Positions 1 through 9,145 of a stretch of DNA of 50,815 nt are shown here, piece after piece (the first letter of the stretch is position 1; each line of letters opens with the position of its first letter). Position numbers and translations under genes: made by a program. This stretch comes from Fuerstiella sp. GTDB lineage: Bacteria; Planctomycetota; Planctomycetia; Planctomycetales; Planctomycetaceae. The notes below the pieces were generated by a model. The model did no database searches. It had not been told where the DNA came from and was given only the letters and a program-made list of their open reading frames with translations. The stretch lies in NCBI GenBank assembly GCA_029245955.1, contig JAQWOH010000018.1, forward strand, positions 1 through 50,815, read 5' to 3'.

Positions 1-14
1 ACCAGCAAAAACAT

Positions 15-88
15 TACCCCCGGCGAGATTCGAACTCACGACCTTCGGATTAGGAATCCGACGCTCTATCCAGCTGAGCTACGAGGGC
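15..88 (-). tRNA. tRNA-Arg (anticodon CCT)
   Basis: On the minus strand the sequence folds as a full cloverleaf: acceptor arm GCCCTCG pairing with CGGGGGT (first pair G-U), D arm with AGCTCAGCTGGATAGAGC, anticodon stem TCGGA/TCCGA enclosing a 7-nt loop TTCCTAA, and a T arm with the TTCGAAT loop. The anticodon at loop positions 3-5 is CCT, so the tRNA reads AGG arginine codons. CCA is not encoded. No intron is present. The neighbouring transposase fossil on the far side (488-965) fits the common use of tRNA genes as insertion hot spots, although no duplicated tRNA end was found. Confidence 0.96.
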
Positions 89-487
89 TTGTAGGTTTTT
101 TGTTGCCGTTGCTGTGGTTTGGGTGGCCGTTCTTAGGCGAATGGTACCAAGTTGATAACATTCTGAGCCTCGAAAGCCGTCCAGATTGTCTCGGCGACGT
201 CATCTTTCGTCAGCAATCAGATAATACTCGAAAGTGGCCGTAATGTCAGCGTGTCAGGATCTCATCCAGCAACCGGTCTGCGTCTGCGTCGTCTATTTCT
301 GAAAGTGACGGCAGGACGGGGAGGATTTGTATTATCCAGCGTGCAGCGTTTGGCGGCCTGTGCCAGTCTGATCAGTTGAGCTTCAAGGTGTGAAATGGAG
401 GCTTTGTTCAGATGGTCGTCTTTACTGACGAAAACACCGCCTGCTGCCGGAATTCTTTCTTGCCGGAGTGAGAATTCAGGCGAGGCC
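89..487. other. Intergenic stretch between tRNA-Arg and the transposase fossil
   Basis: No convincing gene is present. The promoter of the tRNA should lie within the first 60-80 bases here because the tRNA is read leftwards. A 12-base string ATCAGATAATAC near 216 recurs near 4079 with further scattered matches around it, which could be a second dispersed repeat or the tail of a decayed gene. The start codon at 395 opens the reading frame that runs into the transposase remnant, but the first 30 or so codons show no family resemblance. Confidence 0.5.
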
Positions 488-965
488 GTACAGAGTTATC
501 ACATCGCCGATTCCACAGTGGCCAATGTGTTGAAAGCGTACGGCATCGAACCAGCACCTGATCGGCAGCGAACACCGGCGTGGTCAACGTTTCTGAATGC
601 ACATTGGGATTCCATTCTCGCCAACGACTTCACGACTGTCGAACTCCGGACGCGAAGCGGACTCGTGACGTTCTGCGTTCTTGCCGTGTTGCACTGAAAA
701 CCCGTGGCATCCAGATTGCCGGGATCATGCCGAGTCCGAATGCCACATGGGTGCAACAGGTCTGCAGGAACCTGACTGACACCGAAGACGGATTTCTGAA
801 GGATGCCAGTCACCTCATCGTGAATCGCGACACCAGCGTCATTGCCGTGCGTGAGTTCATCAAAAAGAACACGGAAGCCGAAGTCGTCCGTGGAATGCTG
901 GTTTCGCAGTCTGAAGTCCGAGTGCATGGACCGCATGGCAGTCATGCTGTGGGAAACAGCACGGC
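488..965 (+). pseudogene. Decayed integrase-core (rve-type) transposase
   Basis: The frame open from 395 to 697 carries transposase-like text: a segment reading STVANVLKAYGIEPAPDR followed by WSTFLNAHWD and DFTTVE, the region around the first catalytic aspartate of IS3/IS481-like integrase cores common in planctomycetes. Near 690 the frame shifts by one: the continuation in the next frame has ALKTRG, PNATWVQQVCRNLTD and LIVNRDTS, which is the second catalytic aspartate region. Near 880 the frame changes again and gives RSLKSECMDRM, the usual C-terminal motif with the catalytic glutamate, while the intervening PRSPNLNA-type linker is missing. With two frame breaks, an internal loss and no recognisable N-terminal helix-turn-helix domain the element cannot be active. 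It ends directly against the stop codon of the converging peptidase gene. Confidence 0.8.
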
Positions 966-2063
966 TTAGAATTCAGGAAGCACCTTGACCTGCTCGTTGA
1001 GCCGCAAGTCCATGAAGGCTTCGAATTCCGACGCGAACGCACTGGAACTCTGTCCGAAAGCTTTCGTGAAAGCTGCTTCCCAGCCTAACTCGTCCACAAC
1101 CGGGTGAAATCTCCTGAGCAGTACATCTTCTCCCTCTCGATCCATGAGATAGGCAATCGCCCAGGCGCCACTTTCGTATGCCAGTTGGCGACATTCGCTG
1201 TTATACGAATCCGGAAGTAACGTTGGACAGCCTTTTCGTTTCTGCTGCACAACCTGCATCTTGTTCACCATCCGCTGCTCGAGCGTCTGCCACGGTCGTG
1301 GACCATTGTTCCACTTCTTCAGCTTTCCGGACGCCCGCAACCGCGCTGCGGTGATTTCGGCCATCGCAACGGCTGAACCTTCGACAAACCAGACTGGCCC
1401 CATCAAACGACGTCTGGCTTTGTGCTCTGTTGTGTGGATGTGACAATTTTGAATTGAATGCCAGTATTCGTGCAGCAGCGTGATCTGCTCTTCTTCGCCG
1501 GCAACACCCAGTACCCCGGCAAATCCCAACGGCAGCGATGAAGACATTCTGTGAAAGCCCCATTCAGATCCACCATTGTGGCCGGCACTGCCGCGAGGTC
1601 TGCCAGCTGCCAGCGCTTCTGCACCAATGGCCTGGTAGGAGAGGAATCCATGGTCCTTATTCCGGCTGTCCCGCAGGCAATCCTGCTGCGTCATTTCGCC
1701 ACGGGCGACGCGTCGCTCACAAAACATCTCTGCCAGTGCTACAGCTGCGGCTCGGTCAGTACCTAAGACCCAATACTCAAGTCGTCCCGACGAGCCCCAG
1801 GCTCCGACCGCCACGGCAAGCGTGTCTTCGACTGCCTGCTGAACATTCCGCGACACATCCGCGGCAACGAAGACTTCGGTCTGATTCTTCTGTTTCACGT
1901 CAAAGATATTAGTCCGAGCTGCAGTCGATTCTCCCTGCTTTGCGCTCACGGGATTCTGATTCCCGTCCAACTGCGCTGCGTTCTGGGCAAGGGGAGACTC
2001 GTCTGCAGCGAACAAAAGCGCCAGAATGCTTGCAACTTTAAGCTGTTTTGTGAATGTGCGCAT
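966..2063 (-). CDS. Exported gluzincin-type metallopeptidase-like protein
   Basis: This 365-residue protein starts, by my choice, at the ATG at 2063 because it gives a clean signal peptide (MRTFTKQLK, then a hydrophobic stretch to about residue 25); the frame stays open further upstream to 2396 but that part overlaps a dispersed repeat and looks non-coding. Residues 198-202 read HEYWH, an HExxH zinc-binding motif, and residues 225-229 read WFVEG, where Glu228 would be the third zinc ligand and part of the peptidase-MA/gluzincin signature. Expected role: zinc-dependent hydrolysis of peptides outside the cytoplasm; substrate unknown. The N-terminal 60 residues after the signal are low-complexity and Gln/Asn-rich. 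It converges on the transposase fossil. The fold assignment rests on the two motifs and their spacing of 26 residues, so function is only moderately secure. Confidence 0.75.
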   Translation of the reverse strand: MRTFTKQLKVASILALLFAADESPLAQNAAQLDGNQNPVSAKQGESTAARTNIFDVKQKNQTEVFVAADVSRNVQQAVEDTLAVAVGAWGSSGRLEYWVLGTDRAAAVALAEMFCERRVARGEMTQQDCLRDSRNKDHGFLSYQAIGAEALAAGRPRGSAGHNGGSEWGFHRMSSSLPLGFAGVLGVAGEEEQITLLHEYWHSIQNCHIHTTEHKARRRLMGPVWFVEGSAVAMAEITAARLRASGKLKKWNNGPRPWQTLEQRMVNKMQVVQQKRKGCPTLLPDSYNSECRQLAYESGAWAIAYLMDREGEDVLLRRFHPVVDELGWEAAFTKAFGQSSSAFASEFEAFMDLRLNEQVKVLPEF

Positions 2064-2470
2064 GGGATCTTCTATGAGTCGAATCTTCTGACAATTCCCA
2101 AATCCCAAATGGGATCTGTTCGGACCCGTAATGTCAAAATACTCCGCCGAACCCAAAACGCCGTGATATAAGGGAGTTACGGCACGCCAGAGTCTCGCAT
2201 CTCTACCGCTTGATTTCACCTCTCGACACTGGAAACTGTCCGGTTTTCGGTGCCTGAAGTCAACTTCTCCGGTTGACGCTCGACTGACATCGCGAACGAT
2301 TTCTATTTCTAAGATCTGATTGTCAAAGCGCTTTGGTAGCGTCGCAGTTTTCGACTCTACGGGCAGACAACGGCCAGAGCGACGCCGTGATTGCACCGCA
2401 TGGTGTCGTGGCCCCCCGGCGCGTGTGATGATTTCGACTCATGCGACTTCCTGTTGACTTTCAAACGTAA
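2064..2470. other. Intergenic region upstream of the HExxH peptidase
   Basis: About 400 bases with no gene that I can support. It must hold the minus-strand promoter of the peptidase starting at 2063, and it contains copy A of the dispersed repeat described separately (2172-2329). The remaining 140 bases next to the M23-like gene stop codon show nothing recognisable and no hairpin followed by a T-run was seen. Confidence 0.5.
2172..2329. repeat. Dispersed intergenic repeat, copy A
   Basis: This segment shares several collinear blocks with 4672-4816: GGGAGTTACGGC, AGTCTCGCAT, CCGCTTGATTTCA, CTTCTCCGGT and CTCGACTGAC in the same order and orientation, with an insertion of roughly a dozen bases in this copy. 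In minus-strand translation both copies give a similar VSR-x-STGEV string, so the element could be a fragment of a decayed gene or a non-coding repeat family. It lies in the upstream region of the peptidase gene at 966-2063. Confidence 0.7.
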
Positions 2471-4009
2471 CTATTCCCCGGCCACATGAACGTGCAGTCG
2501 AGTGGTCGCGGTGACGCCGTCGTTTCGGCTGCGCTGCACGCTCACGATGTAGTCGCCCGGTTGCTGATAGGTGTGATGGGTGATCGCATAACCGTCGGCC
2601 GCCTGTTGATCGACGTTCCCGTCGGATTTCACCGTGACGGGCAGAGTGCCGTCTCCGAAATTCCAGATCTCGTTCCCTTCCTGATTCCGGAACGATCGGA
2701 CCTTGAAAGTTATCGGCTCGTCCACCCTGTTGTCGAATGTCGGCCAGTACGCGGCGTGAATTGCCGGGACGTAATAACCTGGCCGGTTTGGATCGAGAAC
2801 ATGAACGTCGGCAAAGTCGTAGTCGATGTTTCCAGCCTTGTCCGTCACCTTCAGGATCTCGCTGAAAACGCCGGGCCGCCTGTATACGCGAGTCACTCGC
2901 GGTCCGGTCGCCGTTGTACCGTCTGAGAATATCCAGTCATAACGTTGAATGCTGTCGTTGGCGCTCCACGAATTCGCACCATCCAGGACAGCGTCATCAC
3001 CGGCCATCAGAAAGCTCTTTCGACGTGCGTTTGCGACAAGCTGCGGGCGGTACTGACGGCGGTAGGCTTCCCACAGAAACGCATATCCCGCCTGCGTTCC
3101 CCACTTGCCGGATGGTTGACGGCTTTTGATTTCAAAGTGCAGATGCGACCAACCGCCACTTGCCCCCTTCTTACCAAGCAGACCAATCTCTGTCCCCTGG
3201 TCGATCGTCCGGCCCGGACGTATCGCGGCGTTGATGCTGTGCAGATGACTATAACGATAGTACCAGCCTCGTTCGTCCTTCAGATACACGACATCAGATC
3301 TTGGTGCCACGGGACTCCTGCCCTCACCATATTTTGACTTGCCTCCACCCTTCAGCAGGTACTCAGGCAACACATCGTCACCGGAGGAAACGACAACGGC
3401 GTCGGTGGCCGCGATCACCTTGACCAGCCGTTCTGCCCCTCCGATATCCAGTCCGCTGTGATAATAGATCTTCGGAAGAATTTTCGTTCCGCCATCCACC
3501 GGTTCGTTGTCAAACCATGTGCGTGTCGCGAACCATCGCTGGTCAACGGGATAGATCAGCGAGTCGGGCTTCATCAGCAGAGAATCCTTCGGCCACAAAC
3601 GCAGCCTTGCGTCTTTGTCGAGACCCCAGAAACCCGGCGTGCCGTTCGAATTATAGCCTTTGGTTACCGAGCAATCGATCTGCACTCCCGCAACTCGCTG
3701 CGGCAGATTATACATCCCCGATTCGATCGTAATCTTTTCGCCATCGACCTGTACCGTTACCATCGCGCTGCGAACGGCCTGACGAACAGGATCGCGAGTT
3801 TCCTGCACGTCGACCAGCTTCACGTCAACTTTCTGTCCGTTGCTGAGTTCCACGATTGTTGATTCATTAATAGCCAGGTCGACAACGCGCACAACTGGTG
3901 TAAGCGCTGGAGCATTGGCGTCATCGTCTGCTGCGTGCAGCGGTAAGTCGAGTTGCAAGCCGTAAGCAACCAGCAGAAACAACCAATGGGAGAGTGAACG
4001 ATCTGTCAT
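2471..4009 (-). CDS. Exported M23-like (LytM) endopeptidase with C-terminal PKD-like domains
   Basis: I start this 512-residue protein at the ATG at 4009, which gives a signal peptide (MTDRSLSHW, hydrophobic to about residue 26); a GTG four codons upstream at 4021 is the alternative. Residues 40-180 are beta-rich and unassigned. Residues 184-188 read HSGLD, and residues 289-293 read HLHFE, the zinc-ligand pairs of the LytM/M23 family, with a YSHLH at 253-257 between them. Members cleave cross-links in peptidoglycan or other peptides. Residues about 336-406 (DGANSWSANDSI, YDWIFSDGT) and 426-512 (WNFGDGT, HTYQQPGDYIVSV) are two PKD/Ig-like domains, which suggest attachment to surface material. 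The core is interrupted by a long insert (GDDVLPEYLLKGGGKSKYGEG) between the two ligand motifs. Planctomycete peptidoglycan is sparse, so the substrate is open. Confidence 0.85.
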   Translation of the reverse strand: MTDRSLSHWLFLLVAYGLQLDLPLHAADDDANAPALTPVVRVVDLAINESTIVELSNGQKVDVKLVDVQETRDPVRQAVRSAMVTVQVDGEKITIESGMYNLPQRVAGVQIDCSVTKGYNSNGTPGFWGLDKDARLRLWPKDSLLMKPDSLIYPVDQRWFATRTWFDNEPVDGGTKILPKIYYHSGLDIGGAERLVKVIAATDAVVVSSGDDVLPEYLLKGGGKSKYGEGRSPVAPRSDVVYLKDERGWYYRYSHLHSINAAIRPGRTIDQGTEIGLLGKKGASGGWSHLHFEIKSRQPSGKWGTQAGYAFLWEAYRRQYRPQLVANARRKSFLMAGDDAVLDGANSWSANDSIQRYDWIFSDGTTATGPRVTRVYRRPGVFSEILKVTDKAGNIDYDFADVHVLDPNRPGYYVPAIHAAYWPTFDNRVDEPITFKVRSFRNQEGNEIWNFGDGTLPVTVKSDGNVDQQAADGYAITHHTYQQPGDYIVSVQRSRNDGVTATTRLHVHVAGE

Positions 4010-4921
4010 GGGCTTGATCACTTTCGTTGCTTTGCCAATGGAGTGCCGTCGCTGGAAAATAAATATTCACATCCAGATCAGATAATACGAGAAATCAGCC
4101 GTAAATACAGGAAGCAGTTCAGGTCGGTCGCTGAGGAAGGCCTCTGGAAGGCGGTGAGGATAAGGCTCTGACCATACTTCGACGTCTGTCGTGTTTTCAC
4201 TGTTGATCCATACACCAAAACGAATCTGAACAAATATCAACCGACCGATTCGACGTTGAAAACCGAACAAATAACGGCAGAGCCTGATGCGTGCTCACGG
4301 GCAGAGCCGGTGGTTTACGTCAATGAATCAGGAATTCCATGGCGTCGTCTATCCGTGATAGAGACCTGTTAGACGCGCCCGTTTGCCAGATAACATTGCT
4401 CATCATCTGTCTGCGTGGCAGGAGTGTCCTGTGGCGACATGAATGTGAGAATCGCAATTCTTCCTGTTGCCACGTGCTTTGTCGCATCGCCACATAAGTC
4501 GTAATGTATGGTCTTCGCCGAGGGGGCGAGTTTCGGCTCGCAGTTGCATGGCAATATCGAGGACTCAAATTTTCAAAAGGATGCCTTGAGCGAGCCAGAA
4601 CAAAGTGGTTTTTCGCAATTTGACGCCGTAAGTTCAAAAGACTTCGCCGACCGCGAAACAAACAAAAAAGCGGGAGTTACGGCTCACCGGAGTCTCGCAT
4701 TTCAGCCGCTTGATTTCATCCGTCTGCCGCCGAAACTGACGAGTTTCGACTTCTCCGGTCGAATCTCGACTGACTTCACGACCGATCTCTGCGATTGACG
4801 CCTGTCGTTAAAGTGTTTTTCTGGCGTCCGTTTTTCTTGACCGCACGCCACTGTTGGAGCACTCAACATTCAGCTGGTCAACATGCGGGGCCGACGGGGG
4901 TTCGTCATCGAGGGTTATCAA
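4010..4921. other. 0.9 kb intergenic region with repeat copy B
   Basis: No gene is supported across about 900 bases. Small frames exist (for example a 67-codon minus frame ending at 4067) but none shows family resemblance or a good start. The left end must carry the promoter of the M23-like gene. Near 4079 lies ATCAGATAATAC, which recurs near 216. Copy B of the dispersed repeat occupies 4672-4816. No terminator-like hairpin plus T-run was seen for the kinase gene that ends at 4922. Confidence 0.5.
4672..4816. repeat. Dispersed intergenic repeat, copy B
   Basis: Partner of 2172-2329, same orientation, sharing at least five blocks of 10-13 identical bases in the same order. The copy begins at GGGAGTTACGGC and ends near a GTTAAAGTG that matches GTCAAAGCG at the end of copy A. 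It sits about 100 bases beyond the stop codon of the kinase/WD40 gene and 650 bases upstream of the M23-like gene, so its association with a single gene class is not clear. Confidence 0.7.
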
Positions 4922-7900
4922 CTAGGGCCGCTCAGAGCCACGGGGCAGTTTCAGCATGTCGACGACAACGGACGGCAGTGGTGGACTCTGACCGTTATTG
5001 ACTGCGAGCAACTGGCGGTGCGCCTTGTGCAGGTCATCGTGCCGTGATGCGTCGGACGGCGCGATCCTGAGCAGCCACGCCGCATGAAACGTGGCGGCGT
5101 ACCACCGCCGGGCTGATTGTGCTACCTGAAACTGTTTTCGGTGCCAGCGAGGCCTGGGACGGGCCAGCAGTTTTCGACGCTGCCGTTCACGGGGGGTCTT
5201 CTGCCAAGCCAGATCCACCAACCGGACATCACTCCCCACGGGTACTGCGAGCCAGCGGTCATCGGCGGTTTTGTTGGAATGTGCCGGTCGGGGGAAATCC
5301 TCAGCATTGCCATCGGGTACCAGCATTCCCGTCTTCAGATCCCAGATCAGATGCTTGCTGCCAGCATGGCGTGAAATCAGACGCGCGCCGTCGGTGCTGA
5401 AGCCAAGGCTGGTGACATCGTAATCCTGAGCCTGGAACGTGTGGAGCAGATCACCCGTCGAGCTGTCCCACACCCGAATCGTGTTATCCCAGCATCCCGA
5501 GGCAATGCGTCTGCCGTCGGGACTGAAAACCACACCCCAAACAGCAGAGTCATGTCCTTCGAGTTTCTTGAGTTGCGCACCTGTCGAGGTCTCCCACACC
5601 CGCACACTGGTATCATGACTGCCCGAGACGACTCGTGTGCCATCCGGACTGATACTGATGCTGGTGACATCGGAGTCATGCCCTTTGAACGTGCGGAATT
5701 CCTCGACAGCAGACGCATCCCATAAACGGACGCTTTTGTCCCTGTTGCCGGCAGCCATCCGCGTGCCGTCCGGACTGAAACTCACGCTGAAGACAGTCTG
5801 ATCACCCTGATCGAATACTTTGAGTTCTTCGCCGGTCGACACATCCCACAATTTGTGGGCAAAATGTGTTCCCGTGGCGATCCGTGCGCCGTCCGGGCTG
5901 AAACTCACGCTGTAGACATAGCCAGCAGGGTTCTTGAACACCATGACTTCCTCGCCCGTCGAGGCATTCCACAACTTGACTGGTGCATTTCCGCCCGCGG
6001 CGATGTGCCTGCCATCCGGGCTGAAACTCACGCATTGGACAGCCCCGCCCTGACCCGTCAGCGTTTTCACTTCCTCTCCTGTCGATGAGTCCCAGATCCT
6101 GATCGTCTGGTCTTCACTGCCCGAGGCGATCAATGTGCCATCCGGACTGAAACTCACACAGGTGACATGATCGCTGTGTCCCCTGAGCGTGTTCAGCACA
6201 CCGCCCGTCGATGTGTCCCGGATCTTGATCGTTTGATCCTGACTTGCCGAGGCGATCTGCGTGCCATCCGGGCTGAAACTCACGCTGGTGACGGCATCGG
6301 TATGTTCCTCAAATGTCCTGAGGTCCGCGCCCGTCGTCGTGTTCCACAACTTGAGCGTACCGTCCTTGCTGCCCGAGACGATCCGCGTGCTGTCCGGGCT
6401 GAAACACACGCTTGTGACTTCGCGGGTATGTCCCTTGAGCGTGTTCAGTGCCTCTCCGGTGGACGTGTCCCACAACCTCACCGTTGTATCGTCACTTCCC
6501 GAGGCGATACGTGTTCCATCCGGGCTGAAACTCACACTCGACACCCAATGAGTATGGCCCTTCAGTGAGCGGAGTCCACTCCCCCTGAGTCCCACGCCGG
6601 TCTGGACATTCCATAATCTGACTGTTGCATCGGCACTTGCTGACGCGATGCGTGTTCCATCCGGGCTGAAACTCACACCGCTGACATTTCTGGCATGTCC
6701 CTGGAGTGTCTCGATTTCCTCACCCGTCAGCGCGTCCCACAACTTGATCTGGGGATCTATCAAGCCACCCGCCGAAGTGATGCGCGTTCCATCCGGACTG
6801 AAACACACGCTGGAGACTCGGCCGGTATGTCCCCTGAGCGTGTTGAGTTCTTCACCCGTGGACACATCCCAGATTCTGACCGTTCGATCCTTGCTGCCTG
6901 AAACAAGGCGTCTTCCATCTGAGCTGAAACGCACACTGTAGACTTCCATCCAGTGTCCTTTGAACACTTTGAGTTCCGCGCCCGTCGACAGATTCCACAA
7001 CTTAATTTCGCCAGGCTGATACGGAGTTGTTGCCGCACCTCCTGAAACGAGGTGTGTGCCATCCGGACTGAAACTCAGGCTCCAGACTCCACCGCTATGC
7101 CCGTTCAAAGTCTTCAGCTCTCTGCCTGACGAGGCATCCCATAGCTTGATAACACCAGGTTCGGGTTCGACTTCCCCACCAGAAAAAGAAGGATGAGTTC
7201 CCGATGCGATGTGCCTGCCATCGGGACTGAAACTCACACAGCGTACGCCATGACGAAGTCCCGTCAGTGTCCTGATTTCCTCGCCCGTTGTCGCATCCCA
7301 GATTTTGACAGTGTGATCCCAGCTTCCGGAAACGATGCGCGTGCCATCCGAGCTGAAACTCAGGTCCCAGACGGCATTGGTATGGCCTTGAAGTGTGCGC
7401 ACTTCCACGCCGGTCGACGCGTCCCACAGCTTGATCGTACCGTCATAACCGCCCGACGCGACCTGTGTACCATCCGGACTATAGCTCACGCACTCGACGG
7501 GAGCGGTATGCCCGTAGAGTGTCACATCCGAGCCCTCGAATTCACGATGTGACAGATACCATTCAATATTCCGATGCTGGGCAGGCACCGTCTGCAATAG
7601 AACGCGGGCGGACGCGGGACGATTGCTGTCCCACATCGCCTGGGCCAGAAAAAAGTTGGATCGAGCGAACGTCGTTTCGGTTTCTTCCTGTGCCGCCACC
7701 GCCGCCGCTGTATTGCTCTCGGCGATGCCCTGGGCCCGCGTGGCTTTTTCACGCTCCGATTCGGCCTGTTCACGCAAGGCCGTCTGTTGCAGCGCTACGA
7801 GCGGACCTCCGATTCCCAGCAGCAGCAGCAGCACTCCAGCCACGACCACCAGGCCGGCCAGGGCCGGTTTGCGCCGGCACCAGCGCCAGACACGCTCCGA

Positions 7901-9145
7901 CGTACTGATGGGTCGCGCCAGGATCGGTTCACCGTTCAGATAACGTTGCAACTCCGCCACCAGTTCGGCACTTGTCGCGTATCGCTTCGCGGCGTCCTTC
8001 TGCAGGCATCTCAGACAAATCGTCTCCAGGTCTTTCGGCGTGGATCGAACAAGGGTTGTGGGAGCCACCGGCTCCTGTTCCAGAACCTGTCTGAGGGTGT
8101 CCATCACACTGGACGACTGGAACGGCGGACGTCCCATCAGCAGGCAGTACAGGATCGCGCCCAGAGAATATGTATCCGCTGCCGGGCCAACGTTTGCCGT
8201 ATCGCCGCCAGCCTGTTCCGGCGGCATGTAGGCCGGTGTCCCCAGGACCTGACCTGTAGCCGTCAGGCCGCTGTCTTCTTTAACCCTTCTGGCCAGCCCG
8301 AAATCCGTGATCCGCGGCTGTCCGTCCGTGTCCAGCAGCACGTTGGCCGGTTTCAGGTCCCGATGGATCACGCCCTGCTGGTGCGCGTACACGATTGCCT
8401 GGGCTGCCTTCAGTGTCAGTTCTGCCGCTTCACGGGGTGGTAACGGACCGTCCTTGATCTTGTCATCCAGGCTCCGACCCTCCACAAAGCCCATCGAAAA
8501 GAAATGCTGACCCGCGTATTCGCCGATTTCGAAGATCGGCACGATTCCCGGATGGTCCAGGTTGGCCGCCGCTTCGGCTTCCGTCTTGAATCGCAGCACC
8601 TCCTCCGCTCCGGCAAATTGTCCGGACAGGATCATCTTCAGAGCGACAATTCGGTTCAGTTTCACCTGCCGTGCCCGGTAGACAACACCCATCCCGCCCC
8701 GCGCGATTTCCTCCAGCAGTTCGTACTCACCGAAATACCTGATGCGTTCGCCGGCTAAAGGAATCTCCAACGATCCACTGAGCAGCGTCTGTTCCTCCGT
8801 CGACTCATTCGGAAAGTTGCGATTGACAATCACGGCAGGACCCGTGACCGTCGCTGCAGTGCGTTCGCTGTTCTCAGCGGCGACAAGGGATCGCTGCCCG
8901 TATACGGCAAACGCTTCGGCCACCATTTTCTGATCATTCGGAAAACGGGACTGGTACTCCGCTTCCTCGAAGGACGGTGACTCGTCACGACGCCACCAGA
9001 GTTCGATCTGAATCAGCTCCCGCAGCAAAACTGAACGCTCTGATTCCGCGACGCGTTCCAGAAAACCAGCGATGTCCGGCCGCTGGCCTCTCTGCCACGC
9101 CGATTCAAATTCATCGCACGTGGCGTCAAAATCTGGTGTGTTCAT
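4922..9145 (-). CDS. Membrane-spanning Ser/Thr protein kinase with 17 WD40 repeats
   Basis: This 1407-residue protein has an N-terminal helical region (1-130), a complete Hanks-type kinase domain at about 141-405, one membrane span at about 428-450, a coiled-coil-like linker to 510, and WD40 repeats from about 540 to 1285. The kinase is intact: glycine loop ARGGMG near 148-153, ATP lysine Lys170 in VALK, HRDLKPAN at 261-268, DFG at 281-283 and a GTPAYMPPEQ activation segment. I count 17 WD40 units of about 42 residues (VSFSPDG, SG, W-D-STGE pattern), enough for two propellers plus a partial one. The tail contains WYAATFHAAWLLRIAPSD and HRQLLAVNNGQ, a motif typical of planctomycete kinase/WD40 proteins. 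Expected topology puts kinase and propellers on opposite sides of the membrane. The adjacent divergent ECF sigma factor is its likely output partner. Confidence 0.96.
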   Translation of the reverse strand: MNTPDFDATCDEFESAWQRGQRPDIAGFLERVAESERSVLLRELIQIELWWRRDESPSFEEAEYQSRFPNDQKMVAEAFAVYGQRSLVAAENSERTAATVTGPAVIVNRNFPNESTEEQTLLSGSLEIPLAGERIRYFGEYELLEEIARGGMGVVYRARQVKLNRIVALKMILSGQFAGAEEVLRFKTEAEAAANLDHPGIVPIFEIGEYAGQHFFSMGFVEGRSLDDKIKDGPLPPREAAELTLKAAQAIVYAHQQGVIHRDLKPANVLLDTDGQPRITDFGLARRVKEDSGLTATGQVLGTPAYMPPEQAGGDTANVGPAADTYSLGAILYCLLMGRPPFQSSSVMDTLRQVLEQEPVAPTTLVRSTPKDLETICLRCLQKDAAKRYATSAELVAELQRYLNGEPILARPISTSERVWRWCRRKPALAGLVVVAGVLLLLLGIGGPLVALQQTALREQAESEREKATRAQGIAESNTAAAVAAQEETETTFARSNFFLAQAMWDSNRPASARVLLQTVPAQHRNIEWYLSHREFEGSDVTLYGHTAPVECVSYSPDGTQVASGGYDGTIKLWDASTGVEVRTLQGHTNAVWDLSFSSDGTRIVSGSWDHTVKIWDATTGEEIRTLTGLRHGVRCVSFSPDGRHIASGTHPSFSGGEVEPEPGVIKLWDASSGRELKTLNGHSGGVWSLSFSPDGTHLVSGGAATTPYQPGEIKLWNLSTGAELKVFKGHWMEVYSVRFSSDGRRLVSGSKDRTVRIWDVSTGEELNTLRGHTGRVSSVCFSPDGTRITSAGGLIDPQIKLWDALTGEEIETLQGHARNVSGVSFSPDGTRIASASADATVRLWNVQTGVGLRGSGLRSLKGHTHWVSSVSFSPDGTRIASGSDDTTVRLWDTSTGEALNTLKGHTREVTSVCFSPDSTRIVSGSKDGTLKLWNTTTGADLRTFEEHTDAVTSVSFSPDGTQIASASQDQTIKIRDTSTGGVLNTLRGHSDHVTCVSFSPDGTLIASGSEDQTIRIWDSSTGEEVKTLTGQGGAVQCVSFSPDGRHIAAGGNAPVKLWNASTGEEVMVFKNPAGYVYSVSFSPDGARIATGTHFAHKLWDVSTGEELKVFDQGDQTVFSVSFSPDGTRMAAGNRDKSVRLWDASAVEEFRTFKGHDSDVTSISISPDGTRVVSGSHDTSVRVWETSTGAQLKKLEGHDSAVWGVVFSPDGRRIASGCWDNTIRVWDSSTGDLLHTFQAQDYDVTSLGFSTDGARLISRHAGSKHLIWDLKTGMLVPDGNAEDFPRPAHSNKTADDRWLAVPVGSDVRLVDLAWQKTPRERQRRKLLARPRPRWHRKQFQVAQSARRWYAATFHAAWLLRIAPSDASRHDDLHKAHRQLLAVNNGQSPPLPSVVVDMLKLPRGSERP
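5290..7520 (-). repeat. Tandem WD40-encoding repeats (about 126 bp period)
   Basis: The coding strand repeats a unit of about 126 bases seventeen times, each with a near-identical GTTTCAGTCCGGATGGCAC-type core. Units 3 and 4 carry insertions of 9-14 codons, and unit 10 has a change of the conserved WD tryptophan to arginine (KIRDTS). The high nucleotide similarity among units suggests recent duplication or gene conversion inside the array, and such arrays are liable to copy-number change and to assembly collapse. Confidence 0.9.

Noticed and set aside
499..945. 148-codon open frame on the minus strand
   Set aside because: It lies opposite the transposase fossil, whose plus-strand text matches integrase cores; the minus text matches nothing.
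966..2396. Longer version of the HExxH peptidase starting at 2396
   Set aside because: The extra 111 codons run through a dispersed intergenic repeat and would bury the signal peptide that begins at 2063.
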